Source: Stutzerimonas sp. S1
GTDB taxonomy: Bacteria; Pseudomonadota; Gammaproteobacteria; Pseudomonadales; Pseudomonadaceae
Reading direction: 5' to 3'
Length of the DNA stretch: 64,000 nucleotides
Assembly (NCBI RefSeq): GCF_025966695.1
Contig: NZ_JAOEIY010000005.1
Span: 248,001 to 312,000, forward strand
A program made the position numbers and the translations under genes. Below, piece by piece: positions 24,342 through 33,860 of the stretch; position 1 is the stretch's first letter; every line of letters begins with the position of its first letter. A model generated the notes under the pieces. The model had not been told where the DNA came from. It worked only from the letters and a program-made list of their open reading frames with translations, and searched no databases.

Positions 24342-25883
24342 CTAGAGCATGCGCTCGAGCCCGATGACATCCGCCAGCCAGGCATTCAGGCGTCGCCAGA
24401 GCCCACCGGGCTCCTTCTCAAGAATGACGCGCCGCCCCTGCTCCTCGGCGACCCATACCAGCTGCCGGGTGTTGCCACGCTTGGCCAGCCGCACCTCGTA
24501 GCTGATCGCCGGCGTCATACCTTCCAGTGTCAGCCGCTGGACCTCGCGGGCGAGCGCCGGGCTGTCCACCAGGATGCCGACCTCGCTGTTCCACAGCACC
24601 GAGCGCGGGTCGAAGTTGAGCGAGCCGATGAAGACGCGCTGCTGGTCGAAGACCGCAGCCTTGCTATGCAGGCTGGACTCGGATTCGCCGAAGAAGCTGT
24701 AGGAGGTCGTCTGCTCCGGTTGTCGGCGCAGTTCGAACAGACGCATGCCGAGTTCCAGCATCCGCCGCCGGTAAGGCGCGTAGCCGCCATGCACGGCCGG
24801 TACGTCGGTGGCTTCGAGCGAGTTGGTAAGGATGCGAATGGTCACACCGGCGCGAGAGCGCTCGGCGAGGTAGTCGACGCCGCTGGCGGTGGGGACGAAA
24901 TACGCCGAAACCAGCGTGAGCTCGTTTTGCACCGAGTTCAGTGCCGGTGCCAGCTGGGTAGTCAACAGCTCTGCGGGCGGGCCGTCGGCCAGAAGCTTGT
25001 CCGGCTCGTCCCATAGCGCTTGCGCAGGCGCCCAGGTCAGCTCGGCTAGCCATCGTTGAAGTTGCGGCTGGCGCCGATAACGGATCAGCCGTCGGTACAG
25101 CGTGCCGTCTTCCCGGCGTGCCTGTTCAAGATGCTGACGGAGCTGCACCCGGGCCTGGTGCAGCTTCCGCTCGCGCGGCGGTCGCCAGAGGAAATGCTGG
25201 ATCGGCACACTCAGTTGATGGTTCCAGTACTGGTCGAAGCTGGTCGCCAGCTGCCGCGCCACCCGGCCGGCCGCCAGCAGGTCGATGTCGGTAAAGTTGA
25301 GGCTGCGGTCGGCGTCGAAATACTCATCACCCAGGTTGCGCCCGCCGACGATTGCCAGACTGCTGTCGACCAGCAGCAGCTTGTTGTGCATGCGGCGGTG
25401 CTGCTGCGACAGATGCAGCAGGCGTCCGAGCGTGCGGCTGATCTTGTTGCTACGACCGCCGCGCAACGGGTTGAACACGCGGATCTGCACGTTCGGATGG
25501 GCCGCCAGCGTGGCGATGTTGTAATCATGCCCGTCGCTGGTGGTGTCGTCCAACAGCAGTCGGACCCGCACGCCGCGGTCGGCGGCGCGCAGCAATTCAT
25601 CGATCAGCAGGCGCGTGGAGAGGCCGTCATGAACGATGTAGTACTGCACATCCAGGCTGACCTGCGCGGCGCGAAACAGCTCGGCGCGGGCGGCGAACGC
25701 TTCGCTGCTCTCAGGCAGCAGACGAAAGCCGGAGTGCTCGTCCGACTGCGCCGCTTCCAGCCGTTGCAGCTGCCGGCCAAGCGCCGAACCGGCCGCATCG
25801 ATAGCGTAAGAAGGCGTCGGGGTCGGCTGGCTGGCACAGCCGGCAAGCGACAGCACGATCGACAGCAGCAGGAGCGCTCGCAC
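24342..25883 (-). CDS. Phospholipase D-family lipoprotein (cardiolipin synthase ClsC-like)
   Basis: A 513-residue protein with a lipoprotein signal (lipobox LAGC, about residue 16) and two HKD motifs, HNKLLLVD at about 161 and HSKAAVFD at about 404. Each is followed by the usual G-G/S-x-N-x-D stretch (GGRNLGDEYFD and GSLNFDPRS). Phospholipase D-superfamily enzymes of this two-HKD layout make or remodel phospholipids such as cardiolipin by phosphatidyl transfer. The closest known type appears to be ClsC/YmdC-like. The lipid anchor puts it in the envelope. It is transcribed alone or with the downstream secreted-protein gene, 171 bases away. Confidence 0.85.
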   Translation of the reverse strand: MRALLLLSIVLSLAGCASQPTPTPSYAIDAAGSALGRQLQRLEAAQSDEHSGFRLLPESSEAFAARAELFRAAQVSLDVQYYIVHDGLSTRLLIDELLRAADRGVRVRLLLDDTTSDGHDYNIATLAAHPNVQIRVFNPLRGGRSNKISRTLGRLLHLSQQHRRMHNKLLLVDSSLAIVGGRNLGDEYFDADRSLNFTDIDLLAAGRVARQLATSFDQYWNHQLSVPIQHFLWRPPRERKLHQARVQLRQHLEQARREDGTLYRRLIRYRRQPQLQRWLAELTWAPAQALWDEPDKLLADGPPAELLTTQLAPALNSVQNELTLVSAYFVPTASGVDYLAERSRAGVTIRILTNSLEATDVPAVHGGYAPYRRRMLELGMRLFELRRQPEQTTSYSFFGESESSLHSKAAVFDQQRVFIGSLNFDPRSVLWNSEVGILVDSPALAREVQRLTLEGMTPAISYEVRLAKRGNTRQLVWVAEEQGRRVILEKEPGGLWRRLNAWLADVIGLERML

Positions 25884-25940
25884 GGTTATCCCTGTCCGAT
25901 CCGGTAACGTTCAGCTTAGACGTCGTAGCGCGCGCCGAAT

Positions 25941-27275
25941 TCAGAAACGGTCCTTCAGACGGTACCAGAGCATGCCCAACGCCAGCAGCGGCGAGCGCAG
26001 TGCCGGGCCGCCTGGGAAGGTCGGGTGCGGCACCTTGGCGAACAGGTCGAAGCCGCGGCTTTCACGGCCGGCGATGGCTTCGGCGAGCAGACGCCCGGCT
26101 AGGTGGGTGGCATTCAATCCGTGACCGGCGTAGGCCTGGGCGAAATAAACGTTGGGCTGGTCCGGCAGGCGGCCGATCTGCGGCAGGCGATTGGCGCCGA
26201 TGCCGAGCATCCCGCCCCACTGATACTCGATGCCGATGCCCTGCAGTTGCGGGAAGACCGCAAGCATTTTCGGCTGCATATAGCCGGCGATGTCCCCTGG
26301 ATCGCGCCCCGAATAGTGGCAGGCGCCGCCGAAGAGCAGGCGGCGGTCGGCGGACAGGCGGAAGTAGTCGAGCGCCACGCGCTGGTCGCAGACGGCCATG
26401 TTCGACGGCAGCAGCTCGTGACAGAGCGCTTCGGGCAGGCGTTCGGTGGCGATGATGTAACTGCCGGCCGGCAACACCTTGCCCGCCAGCTGCGGTTGCA
26501 GGCGGCCGAGATAGGCGTTGCAGGCCAGTACCAGCGTGGTGGCGCGTACCGTGCCGCGAGCGGTATGCACACGGGTCGGAGAGCCGTAGTCGATGCGCTC
26601 CACCGGCGATTGTTCGTACAGACGTACACCCAGGCTCTGCGCGGCGGCGGCTTCGCCGAGCGCGAGATTGAGCGGATGCAGGTGCCCGGATCCCATGTCG
26701 ACCAGGCCGCCAAGGTAGCGCGGCGAACCGACTACCTCGCCAAGGTTGGCTCGCGACACCCGACGCAGCGGATGCGGATAGCCAAGGCGCAGCAGGTCCG
26801 AGTACTCCGCCTCGAAGCCCTTCAGATGGCGCGGCTTGGTTGCCAGGTCGCAGTATCCCCAGCGCAGGTCGCAATCGATGGCATGGCGGGCGATGCGCTG
26901 ACGAACGATGTCGACGGCCTCGAAACCCATGCGCTTGAGCTCGTCGACACCGTCTTCGCCAAGCAGCGCAGCGAACTGCTCGACGTCATGGCCGACGCCG
27001 CGAATCAGCTGGCCGCCATTACGGCCGCTGGCGCCCCAGCCAACCTGCCGCGCCTCCAGCAGAATGACCGAAAGACCGCGCTCGGCCAGCTCGATGGCGG
27101 TGTTGAGACCAGTGAAGCCCGCACCGATCACGCAGACATCGGCCTGCTGTTCGCCCTCCAGAGCCGCGAAACGCAGCTCGCGGTTGACGCTGGCGGCATA
27201 GTAGGACGGTGCATGGCGCGCCTCGCTGGCGGCACTGCTCGGACTGGATTCAGGAGTATCGTGAATGACTTGCAT
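25941..27275 (-). CDS. FAD-dependent amine oxidoreductase (PuuB/PauB-like)
   Basis: A 444-residue DAO-family flavoprotein. The FAD-binding VCVIGAGFTGLNTAIELAER lies at about 48-67, followed by GWGASGRNGGQLIRG, which marks the gamma-glutamylputrescine oxidase group. The C-terminal FAXAYAGHGLN-type segment (QAYAGHGLNATHLAGRLL) is intact. It probably oxidises gamma-glutamylated polyamines or a related amine. The ATG at 27275 is chosen; an in-frame start 12 codons upstream is possible. It lies next to dadR on the same strand, and the dad locus also has a PuuR-like regulator, so the region is rich in amine and D-amino-acid catabolism. Confidence 0.87.
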   Translation of the reverse strand: MQVIHDTPESSPSSAASEARHAPSYYAASVNRELRFAALEGEQQADVCVIGAGFTGLNTAIELAERGLSVILLEARQVGWGASGRNGGQLIRGVGHDVEQFAALLGEDGVDELKRMGFEAVDIVRQRIARHAIDCDLRWGYCDLATKPRHLKGFEAEYSDLLRLGYPHPLRRVSRANLGEVVGSPRYLGGLVDMGSGHLHPLNLALGEAAAAQSLGVRLYEQSPVERIDYGSPTRVHTARGTVRATTLVLACNAYLGRLQPQLAGKVLPAGSYIIATERLPEALCHELLPSNMAVCDQRVALDYFRLSADRRLLFGGACHYSGRDPGDIAGYMQPKMLAVFPQLQGIGIEYQWGGMLGIGANRLPQIGRLPDQPNVYFAQAYAGHGLNATHLAGRLLAEAIAGRESRGFDLFAKVPHPTFPGGPALRSPLLALGMLWYRLKDRF

Positions 27276-27410
27276 CGCCCAAGGGTAGCCCGGTTGAGCG
27301 ACACGGGGCAAAGCGGCAGTCAGGCGAAAGGGAAGGGTAGACGCTGCGTACGGCCGGCTTCGGCGGTCTGGCCCGCGCTCAGGAGGGTGGCGCGAATGCG
27401 TCTGGCGCGG

Positions 27411-27899
27411 TCATTCCGGGACGGGCAGGTCGAGTGACTCCTTGATCTCCTCCATCACGATGTAGCTTTTCGATTCCCTGACGTGCGGCAGCTTGAGCAG
27501 GATGTCGCCGAGCAGCTTCCGGTACGAGGCCATCTCGGAGATCCGCGCCTTGACCAGGTAATCGAAGTCGCCGGACACCAGATGGCATTCCAGCACGTGG
27601 GGCAGCTTGAGCACCGCGCGGCGAAATTCCTCAAAGATGTCGCCGGACTTGTACGCCAGGCTGATCTCGACGAATACCAGCAGGCCGGCCTTGAGGTGCT
27701 GCGGATTCAGCCGTGCCGAATAACCCATGATGATGCCCTCGCGTTCCAGCCGGCGTACGCGTTCGGTGCATGGGGTGGTCGAGAGTCCGACGCGCTCGCC
27801 CAGTTCGGTGAAGGGCAGACGCCCTTCGGCCTGCAGGATGCGCAGGATCTGGCGATCGATCTTGTCCAGTTCTCGGCGGCTCTGATGGCGAGTTCGCAC
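27411..27899 (-). CDS. dadR: Lrp/AsnC family regulator DadR
   Basis: A 162-residue Lrp-type regulator. The N-terminal helix-turn-helix ([20 protein letters not shown] at about 30-50) is followed by an alpha-beta RAM ligand domain ([19 protein letters not shown] [17 protein letters not shown]). The protein closely follows the DadR/Lrp of other Pseudomonas as I recall it, and it is divergent from dadA, its known target in P. aeruginosa, where it activates dadA in response to alanine. The start is taken as GTG at 27899 because family members begin [V/M]RTRHQ. An in-frame ATG 16 codons upstream would run into the shared promoter region. Confidence 0.93.
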   Translation of the reverse strand: MRTRHQSRRELDKIDRQILRILQAEGRLPFTELGERVGLSTTPCTERVRRLEREGIIMGYSARLNPQHLKAGLLVFVEISLAYKSGDIFEEFRRAVLKLPHVLECHLVSGDFDYLVKARISEMASYRKLLGDILLKLPHVRESKSYIVMEEIKESLDLPVPE

Positions 27900-28047
27900 G
27901 GTGAAATACCCTCCACGAAAAGCGCATTTGGCGTTAAGAAAGGCCAAAGATAGCTATTTATATAGGGAATATCACTGGCTGCTGCTTTTTATACTCCGCT
28001 TCAATAGTGATCCGGAAAAGCCCGGTCGAAGCGGGCGGGAGGCAGCA
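27900..28047. promoter_or_regulatory. dadR-dadA divergent control region
   Basis: This 148-base region is much richer in A and T than its surroundings, as expected for Lrp-family binding. It contains TATTTATATA (27955-27964) as a possible -10 region, and a spaced inverted pair ATCACT (27971-27976) / AGTGAT (28006-28011). The role as DadR control region is inferred from position and from the known P. aeruginosa locus. Confidence 0.5.
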
Positions 28048-29346
28048 ATGCGTGTACTGGTATTGGGAAGCGGCGTCGTCGGTACTGCCAGCGCCTACTA
28101 TCTGGCGCGGGCCGGTTTCGAGGTGGTGGTGGTCGACCGCCAGCCGGCGGTGGCCATGGAGACCAGTTTCGCCAATGCCGGGCAAGTGTCGCCCGGTTAT
28201 GCCTCACCGTGGGCCGCGCCGGGAGTGCCGCTGAAGGCGATGAAGTGGCTGTTGCAGCGCCACGCGCCGCTGGCGATCAAGCTGACCGGCGATGTTGACC
28301 AGTATTTGTGGATGGCGCAGATGCTGCGCAATTGCACCGCCGCACGTTACGCGGTGAACAAGGAGCGCATGGTTCGGCTGTCCGAGTACAGTCGCGACTG
28401 CCTCGATGAATTGCGCGGGGAAACCGGCATCGCCTATGAAGGCCGCCAGCTCGGCACCACCCAGCTGTTTCGCAGCCAGGCGCAGTTGGATGCGGCCGCC
28501 AAGGACATCGCCGTGCTGGAGCGTTCCGGCGTGCCCTACGAGCTGCTCGACCGCGCCGGCATCGCGCGTGTCGAGCCAGCGCTGGCGAACGTGGCAGACA
28601 AGCTCAGCGGCGCCCTGCGCCTGCCGAATGATCAGACCGGCGACTGTCAGTTGTTCACCACTCGCCTGGCCGAGATGGCACGCGAGCTAGGTGTCGAGTT
28701 TCGCTTCGAGCAGAATATTCAACGCCTCGACTACGCTGGCGACCGGCTTGCCGGAGTGTGGATCGACGGTAAGCTGGAGGCGGCCGATCGCTACGTACTG
28801 GCGCTGGGCAGCTACAGCCCGCAAATGCTCAAACCGCTGGGCATCCGCGCTCCGGTATATCCGCTCAAGGGCTATTCGCTGACGGTACCGATCAGCGATC
28901 CGGCAATGGCGCCGGTGTCCACCGTGCTCGATGAAACCTACAAGGTAGCCATCACCCGCTTCGACCAACGGATTCGCGTTGGCGGCATGGCGGAGATCGC
29001 CGGTCACGACCTGTCGCTCAACCCGCGGCGGCGAGAAACGCTGGAAATGGTCGTCGGCGATCTGTTCCCGCTGGGCGGCGACACGAGCGAGGCGCTATTC
29101 TGGACCGGACTGCGGCCGGCGACGCCAGACGGTACGCCGATCATCGGCGCCACGCCGTACCGCAACCTGTTCCTCAATACCGGCCACGGCACCCTCGGCT
29201 GGACCATGGCCTGCGGCTCCGGACGTGTGCTGGCTGATCTGCTGGCGTCCAAACGTCCGCAGATCAGTACCGAGGGCCTGGACATCTTCCGCTATGGCAC
29301 GCACAAGGAGATCCGCAAGCATGCCCATCCAGCGCCTGCACACTAA
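28048..29346 (+). CDS. dadA: D-amino acid dehydrogenase small subunit DadA
   Basis: A 432-residue FAD enzyme that oxidatively deaminates D-alanine and other D-amino acids to 2-oxo acids, passing electrons to the respiratory chain. The FAD fingerprint [20 protein letters not shown] opens the protein. The [13 protein letters not shown] and [14 protein letters not shown] segments and the closing [16 protein letters not shown] are typical. The ATG at 28048 has GGGAGG 6-7 bases upstream; an in-frame ATG at 27901 would cross the control region. It overlaps the ridA-like gene by 26 bases. The usual downstream racemase gene dadX is not present here. Confidence 0.96.
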   Translation: MRVLVLGSGVVGTASAYYLARAGFEVVVVDRQPAVAMETSFANAGQVSPGYASPWAAPGVPLKAMKWLLQRHAPLAIKLTGDVDQYLWMAQMLRNCTAARYAVNKERMVRLSEYSRDCLDELRGETGIAYEGRQLGTTQLFRSQAQLDAAAKDIAVLERSGVPYELLDRAGIARVEPALANVADKLSGALRLPNDQTGDCQLFTTRLAEMARELGVEFRFEQNIQRLDYAGDRLAGVWIDGKLEAADRYVLALGSYSPQMLKPLGIRAPVYPLKGYSLTVPISDPAMAPVSTVLDETYKVAITRFDQRIRVGGMAEIAGHDLSLNPRRRETLEMVVGDLFPLGGDTSEALFWTGLRPATPDGTPIIGATPYRNLFLNTGHGTLGWTMACGSGRVLADLLASKRPQISTEGLDIFRYGTHKEIRKHAHPAPAH

Positions 29347-29692
29347 GCCCCGCTACAGCGAGGCGGTCATCCACCGGGGCACGGTCTATCTGTCCGGCCA
29401 ACTGGCCGATGATCTGTCTGGCGACATCCGCCAGCAGACTCGCGAAACCCTGGCGAGCATCGAGCGGATGCTCGCCGAGGCCGGCACCGACAAGTCGCGT
29501 CTGCTGTCGGCGCTGATCCACCTGCGCGATGTCGCCGACTACGCGGGGATGAACGAGGTCTGGGACGATTGGGTGCCGCTGGGTAGCGCGCCGGCGCGTA
29601 CCACAGTGCAGGCGCTGCTGTATGCGCCGGAGGTGCGCGTGGAGATCACCATCGTCGCCGCGTTGCCGGACTTGTCCGGGCCGAATCTCTGA
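29321..29692 (+). CDS. RidA family protein of the dad locus
   Basis: A 123-residue YjgF/RidA-family protein, more distant from canonical RidA than the copy at 2403. It has [20 protein letters not shown], the active-site-like [22 protein letters not shown], and lacks the housekeeping C terminus. It overlaps dadA by 26 bases, so translation is coupled. It probably hydrolyses imino acids released by DadA, which would speed D-amino-acid deamination. In P. aeruginosa the same gene sits between dadA and dadX. Confidence 0.9.
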   Translation: MPIQRLHTKPRYSEAVIHRGTVYLSGQLADDLSGDIRQQTRETLASIERMLAEAGTDKSRLLSALIHLRDVADYAGMNEVWDDWVPLGSAPARTTVQALLYAPEVRVEITIVAALPDLSGPNL

Positions 29693-29807
29693 CCGCGTGA
29701 GCCGCCTGTTCGGAGCGCCCCGGATAGCGCTCCAGCGTGTTGTAAATACTGAACGCCGTTGCCATCATAGCGCCCAATCGCATCGCTCTTGGTAGGGGAT
29801 CCCCGTA

Positions 29808-30356
29808 TTGGACGTAGGCGTTCGACTGCAAACCATCCGCAAGCTAAAAGGGCTGTCCCAGCGTGAACTCGCCAAGCGCGCGGGCGTCACCAACAGCACC
29901 ATTTCCATGATCGAGAAGAACAGCGTCAGCCCCTCGATCAGCTCGCTGAAGAAGGTCCTGAGCGGGATTCCCATGTCGCTGGTGGAGTTCTTTTCGCCGG
30001 ACTTCGAGCAGGACAGCGACACCCAGGTGGTCTACAAGGCGAGCGAGCTGATCGACATCTCCGATGGCGCGGTGAGCATGAAGCTGGTGGGCAAGGCGCA
30101 TCCGAGCCGGGCCATCGCCTTCCTCGACGAAACCTACCCGCCCGGGGCGGATACAGGCATGGACATGCTTGCCCATCAGGGGGAAGAGGCCGGCATGCTG
30201 GTCGAGGGACGCCTGGAGCTCACGGTCAACGGCCAGACCTATGTGCTCGAGACGGGTGACAGCTACTACTTTGAAAGCAGCAAACCGCACCGCTTCCGCA
30301 ATCCATTCGATGAGCCGGCCCGCCTGATCAGCGCGACCACGCCGGCGAACTTCTGA
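29808..30356 (+). CDS. PuuR-like XRE/cupin transcriptional regulator
   Basis: A 182-residue regulator with an N-terminal XRE helix-turn-helix (LSQRELAKRAGVTNSTISMI at about 16-35) and a C-terminal cupin domain at about 105-180 (EGRLELTVNGQTYVLETGDSY, then HRFRNPFDEPARL). The layout matches PuuR and other polyamine or amino-acid sensing repressors. The start is TTG at 29808, since similarity to the family begins MDVGVRLQTIRKLKG and TAGGGG stands 9 bases before it; no ATG gives a better fit. It follows the dadA-ridA pair by 115 bases, just before cytochrome c5. Confidence 0.9.
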   Translation: MDVGVRLQTIRKLKGLSQRELAKRAGVTNSTISMIEKNSVSPSISSLKKVLSGIPMSLVEFFSPDFEQDSDTQVVYKASELIDISDGAVSMKLVGKAHPSRAIAFLDETYPPGADTGMDMLAHQGEEAGMLVEGRLELTVNGQTYVLETGDSYYFESSKPHRFRNPFDEPARLISATTPANF

Positions 30357-30500
30357 GCAGGCGGGCTGCAATGCGACAAAGGGTCGCTGGCGCGACCGGT
30401 GCCGACAGCAGTTGTTTCGGCTGACGGGGCTTGCCGTTATACTACCGCCCGCTCGCGTAACCGTGGCCGCGGGCGTGTCTAGCCACAATGAGGGTGAAAG

Positions 30501-30926
30501 GTGAACCTGATTAAGAAGATCCTGGTAGCACAGACTGCCGTAGTGGCCCTGTGGGCAATGAGCGCTCAGGCTACGACCAACGAAGCCATCGCCGAGCGTT
30601 TGAAGCCGGTGGGCGAAGTATGTATTCAGGGCGAAGAGTGCGCAGCGGCCGGTGCCGGTGCTGCGGCTGCCGCCGGTGGCGCTGCCCGCAGCGGTGAAGA
30701 AATCGTCGGCAAGTTCTGCACCGCCTGTCATGGCAGCGGTCTGCTGAACTCGCCGAAGGTTGGCGATGCCGCCGCCTGGAAGGCGCGTGCCGATGCCAAG
30801 GGTGGCCTCGACGGCATCCTGAAGACTGCGATCAGTGGCATCAACGCCATGCCGCCGAAAGGTACCTGTGGCGACTGCTCGGATGACGAGCTGAAGGCCG
30901 CCATCCAGCACATGTCCGGTCTCTGA
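30501..30926 (+). CDS. cycB: Cytochrome c5
   Basis: A 141-residue periplasmic monohaem cytochrome c. The signal peptide is about 1-24 (ending MSAQA). A linker rich in Ala and Gly follows, then the haem site CTACH at about 74-78 and the distal Met in NAMPPKGTCGDCSDDELKAA. Two extra cysteines near the C terminus (TCGDC) are typical of cytochrome c5. It serves as an electron carrier to periplasmic or terminal reductases. The start is GTG with AGGGTGAAAG upstream. A UUCG-loop terminator follows its stop by 27 bases. Confidence 0.94.
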   Translation: MNLIKKILVAQTAVVALWAMSAQATTNEAIAERLKPVGEVCIQGEECAAAGAGAAAAAGGAARSGEEIVGKFCTACHGSGLLNSPKVGDAAAWKARADAKGGLDGILKTAISGINAMPPKGTCGDCSDDELKAAIQHMSGL

Positions 30927-30952
30927 TCGACACAGGCTGACAGCGTCACCTA

Positions 30953-30976
30953 CAAAGCCGCCTTCGGGCGGCTTTG
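30953..30976 (+). terminator. Rho-independent terminator after cycB
   Basis: CAAAGCCGCC (30953-30962) and GGCGGCTTTG (30967-30976) pair perfectly around a TTCG tetraloop. The T-tract is short, but position and stability fit a terminator. Confidence 0.8.
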
Positions 30977-31266
30977 TCGTTCTGGCTGAGTGGAACCGGT
31001 ACCGGGCCGGCTCAAACGCCGAATCCCCGGTCGTTCGGCAAGCAGTCGCGCGATGGCCGGGCTTTGTGAGGCCGGTATACCGGGTAACGCACCCCAACAG
31101 CGACGGGCTTGCATCAAACAACCCGCAGCCGGTGCTTGTCTGCCGATAACTGCCTTTGGCCGGCGGCGACTATGTAGGCGTTCGAGCGCCGATTCGCCAG
31201 TCATCCGTGATCCGCAGGGTGGCGGGCCGGGTGTTCGATGCTCTGGGGCGCGGGCTTGAGCGCTGT

Positions 31267-32028
<762 letters not shown>

Positions 32029-32106
32029 TCATGCGCCAAAATGACTGAACACTCGACGCGTTACTCCGCCTAAGCTAGGGGCACATTCATCAAGCGGGGG
32101 ATCACC

Positions 32107-33117
32107 ATGTTGCGTATTGCCATCAATGGGTATGGACGTATCGGCCGCGCCGTCGTACGCGCGCTGTTCGAGCGTGGATTGCAAGATCGGGTGCAGGTGG
32201 TCGCGATCAATGATCTCAGCGACCACAAGACGCTGGTGCATCTGACCCGTTTCGATTCGACCTTCGGTCGTTTTCCCGAGCCGGTAGAACTGCAGGGCGA
32301 GTCGATGCTGGTGCGCGGCCAGGCGATCCGCCTGCTGGCCGAACGCGATGCGACCCAGCTGCCGTGGAAGGAGCTGAATGTCGATGTGGTGCTCGAGTGC
32401 ACCGGCAAGTTCAAGAAGCGCGCGATGATCGAGCAGCACCTGCAGGCCGGGGCCGGCCGCGTGTTCGCCTCGCACCCGCTGGATGGCGGCGACCTGACCG
32501 TGGTCTACGGCGTGAATCACCAGCTGCTGGGCGATCAGCGCGTCGTCTCCAACGCCTCCTGCACCACCAATTGCCTGGCGCCGCTGGCCAAGGTGTTGCA
32601 CGAGGCGGTCGGCATTCGTCAGGGCCTGCTCAACACCGTGCATTCCTACACCAACGACCAGAACCTGCTGGACAAGGCGCACAGCGACCTCTACCGCGCC
32701 CGTGCCGCCGCGTTGTCGATGATTCCGTCCACCACCGGTGCCGCCAAGGCCATCGGCCTGGTGCTGCCGGAGCTGGCCGGGCGTCTGGACGGCCTCTCGG
32801 TGCGGGTGCCGACGCCGAACGTCTCGCTGGTCGACCTGACCTTCATCGCCGAGAACGCGCCGGACAGCGTCGAGGCGATCAACGACATCCTGCGTGCCGG
32901 GGCGCAGAAGCTGCCAACCGGCGTCATGGAGTGCAACGAGGAAGCGCTGGTCTCCTGCGACTTCAACGGCTATCCCGCCTCCTGCGTCGCCGACCTCAGC
33001 CAGACCCGCGTGCAGGGTGAGCTGGTCAAGGTGATGGCCTGGTACGACAACGAGTGGGGCTTCTCCAACCGCATGCTCGATGTGCTGCTGCACTGGGACG
33101 GAGCCAAGTCGGCCTGA
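32107..33117 (+). CDS. Type I glyceraldehyde-3-phosphate dehydrogenase family enzyme
   Basis: A 336-residue NAD-binding dehydrogenase, starting LRIAINGYGRIGRAVVRAL. The catalytic Cys lies in SNASCTTNCLAP at about 148-159, and the C-terminal WYDNEWGFSNRMLD is conserved. It acts on glyceraldehyde 3-phosphate or, if it is an Epd-type enzyme, erythrose 4-phosphate; the sequence alone does not decide. Its stop codon overlaps the start of a cyclodeaminase-like gene (TGATG), an unusual partner for a GAPDH. This gene and the next six, as a block between xpt and rep, are not in the PAO1 order I recall. Confidence 0.88.
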   Translation: MLRIAINGYGRIGRAVVRALFERGLQDRVQVVAINDLSDHKTLVHLTRFDSTFGRFPEPVELQGESMLVRGQAIRLLAERDATQLPWKELNVDVVLECTGKFKKRAMIEQHLQAGAGRVFASHPLDGGDLTVVYGVNHQLLGDQRVVSNASCTTNCLAPLAKVLHEAVGIRQGLLNTVHSYTNDQNLLDKAHSDLYRARAAALSMIPSTTGAAKAIGLVLPELAGRLDGLSVRVPTPNVSLVDLTFIAENAPDSVEAINDILRAGAQKLPTGVMECNEEALVSCDFNGYPASCVADLSQTRVQGELVKVMAWYDNEWGFSNRMLDVLLHWDGAKSA

Positions 33118-33698
33118 TGGGCGAAGCCGACCGGCCGGGCGCGGGGCAGGGGCTCTGGCAATTGAGCCTCGCGCAGTTTCGCCACGCCGTGGCCGAGCGT
33201 GCGTTGCCCGGCTGCGGTGCGGTAACTGCGGTCAGCGCCGACCTCGCCGTAGCGCTGATCGTCAAGGCGCTGCGGGTCAGCGCGGCGCAAGGCGATGCTT
33301 CCTGCGAGGCGCTGCTGGCCGAAGCCCGCTCACTGCTTGGTCGTCCCGGTGCCTTCGCCGATGACGATGTGGCGGTGTTTTTCGAATACCTGCATGGCAA
33401 TGAGGGCGAGACGCCTGCCTTGTCGCGACAGGCTTGCGCAGTGCCGCTGGCGACGGCACATGCCTGCGTCGAGGCGCTGGGCATTGCCGAGCGCGCCTTG
33501 CCGATGGTCGAGCCCTCGCTGCGCTGTGATGTCGAGGCGGCGGTGTTGTTGCTGAGCGCCTGCGTCGATGCCGTGCTGCTCAATGTCGAGGCTGATATGG
33601 GCGAGCTGGATGCCCAGGCGCGGGCCGATGCGCAGTTCGCGTGTGAACGCCTTCGCCAACAATCGACTCAGCTTCGCGATCGTCTGAGCGCCCGCTGA
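33117..33698 (+). CDS. Cyclodeaminase/cyclohydrolase (FTCD C-terminal) family protein
   Basis: A 193-residue helical protein that I read as a stand-alone FTCD C-terminal domain. The N-terminal LWQLSLAQFRHAVAERALPG and PGCGAVTAVSADLAVALIVK correspond to the family's PGGGS-type folate-binding turn, here changed to PGCGA. The C-terminal LLSACVDAVLLNVEADMGEL matches the usual helix. Family members convert formimino- or methenyl-tetrahydrofolate. The altered turn makes activity uncertain. The start ATG shares its A with the stop codon of the GAPDH gene (33115-33119), so the two are translationally coupled and probably act together. Confidence 0.7.
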   Translation: MGEADRPGAGQGLWQLSLAQFRHAVAERALPGCGAVTAVSADLAVALIVKALRVSAAQGDASCEALLAEARSLLGRPGAFADDDVAVFFEYLHGNEGETPALSRQACAVPLATAHACVEALGIAERALPMVEPSLRCDVEAAVLLLSACVDAVLLNVEADMGELDAQARADAQFACERLRQQSTQLRDRLSAR

Positions 33699-33731
33699 TC
33701 CTGTATTTCCAATAAGCACACCTCTAATTCT

Positions 33732-33746
33732 GAGACGAAAGGTCTC
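33732..33746. promoter_or_regulatory. Palindromic operator candidate, copy 1
   Basis: GAGAC-GAAAG-GTCTC, a 5-bp inverted repeat with a 5-base spacer. An identical GAGAC-N5-GTCTC arrangement recurs 65 bases downstream, closer to the alcohol dehydrogenase gene. The repeated palindrome suggests a dimeric regulator, and the IclR regulator gene at the end of this operon is the natural candidate (inference). Confidence 0.55.
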
Positions 33747-33795
33747 GTTTCAGGTTGACGGCGGCTGCCTGCTCTACCTACTCTCCAAATCATAG

Positions 33796-33812
33796 TGAGA
33801 CATAAAGTCTCA
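33796..33812. promoter_or_regulatory. Palindromic operator candidate, copy 2
   Basis: TGAGAC-ATAAA-GTCTCA, the same palindrome as at 33732 but one base pair longer on each arm. It ends 48 bases before the alcohol dehydrogenase start codon, in an A+T-rich stretch where the promoter should lie. Confidence 0.6.
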
Positions 33813-33860
33813 AAATAAGAAGCTGCCAGCTCATCAGGTGGCCCACCTCGGAGAATGCTC

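Noticed and set aside
29693-29807. Remnant of dadX between the ridA-like gene and the PuuR-like regulator
   Set aside because: Only 115 bases are present and none of the frames reads like alanine racemase.
30990-31259. Possible 89-codon gene between cycB and xpt
   Set aside because: No ribosome-binding site, no family similarity and a composition like other out-of-frame reads; the stretch is treated as intergenic.
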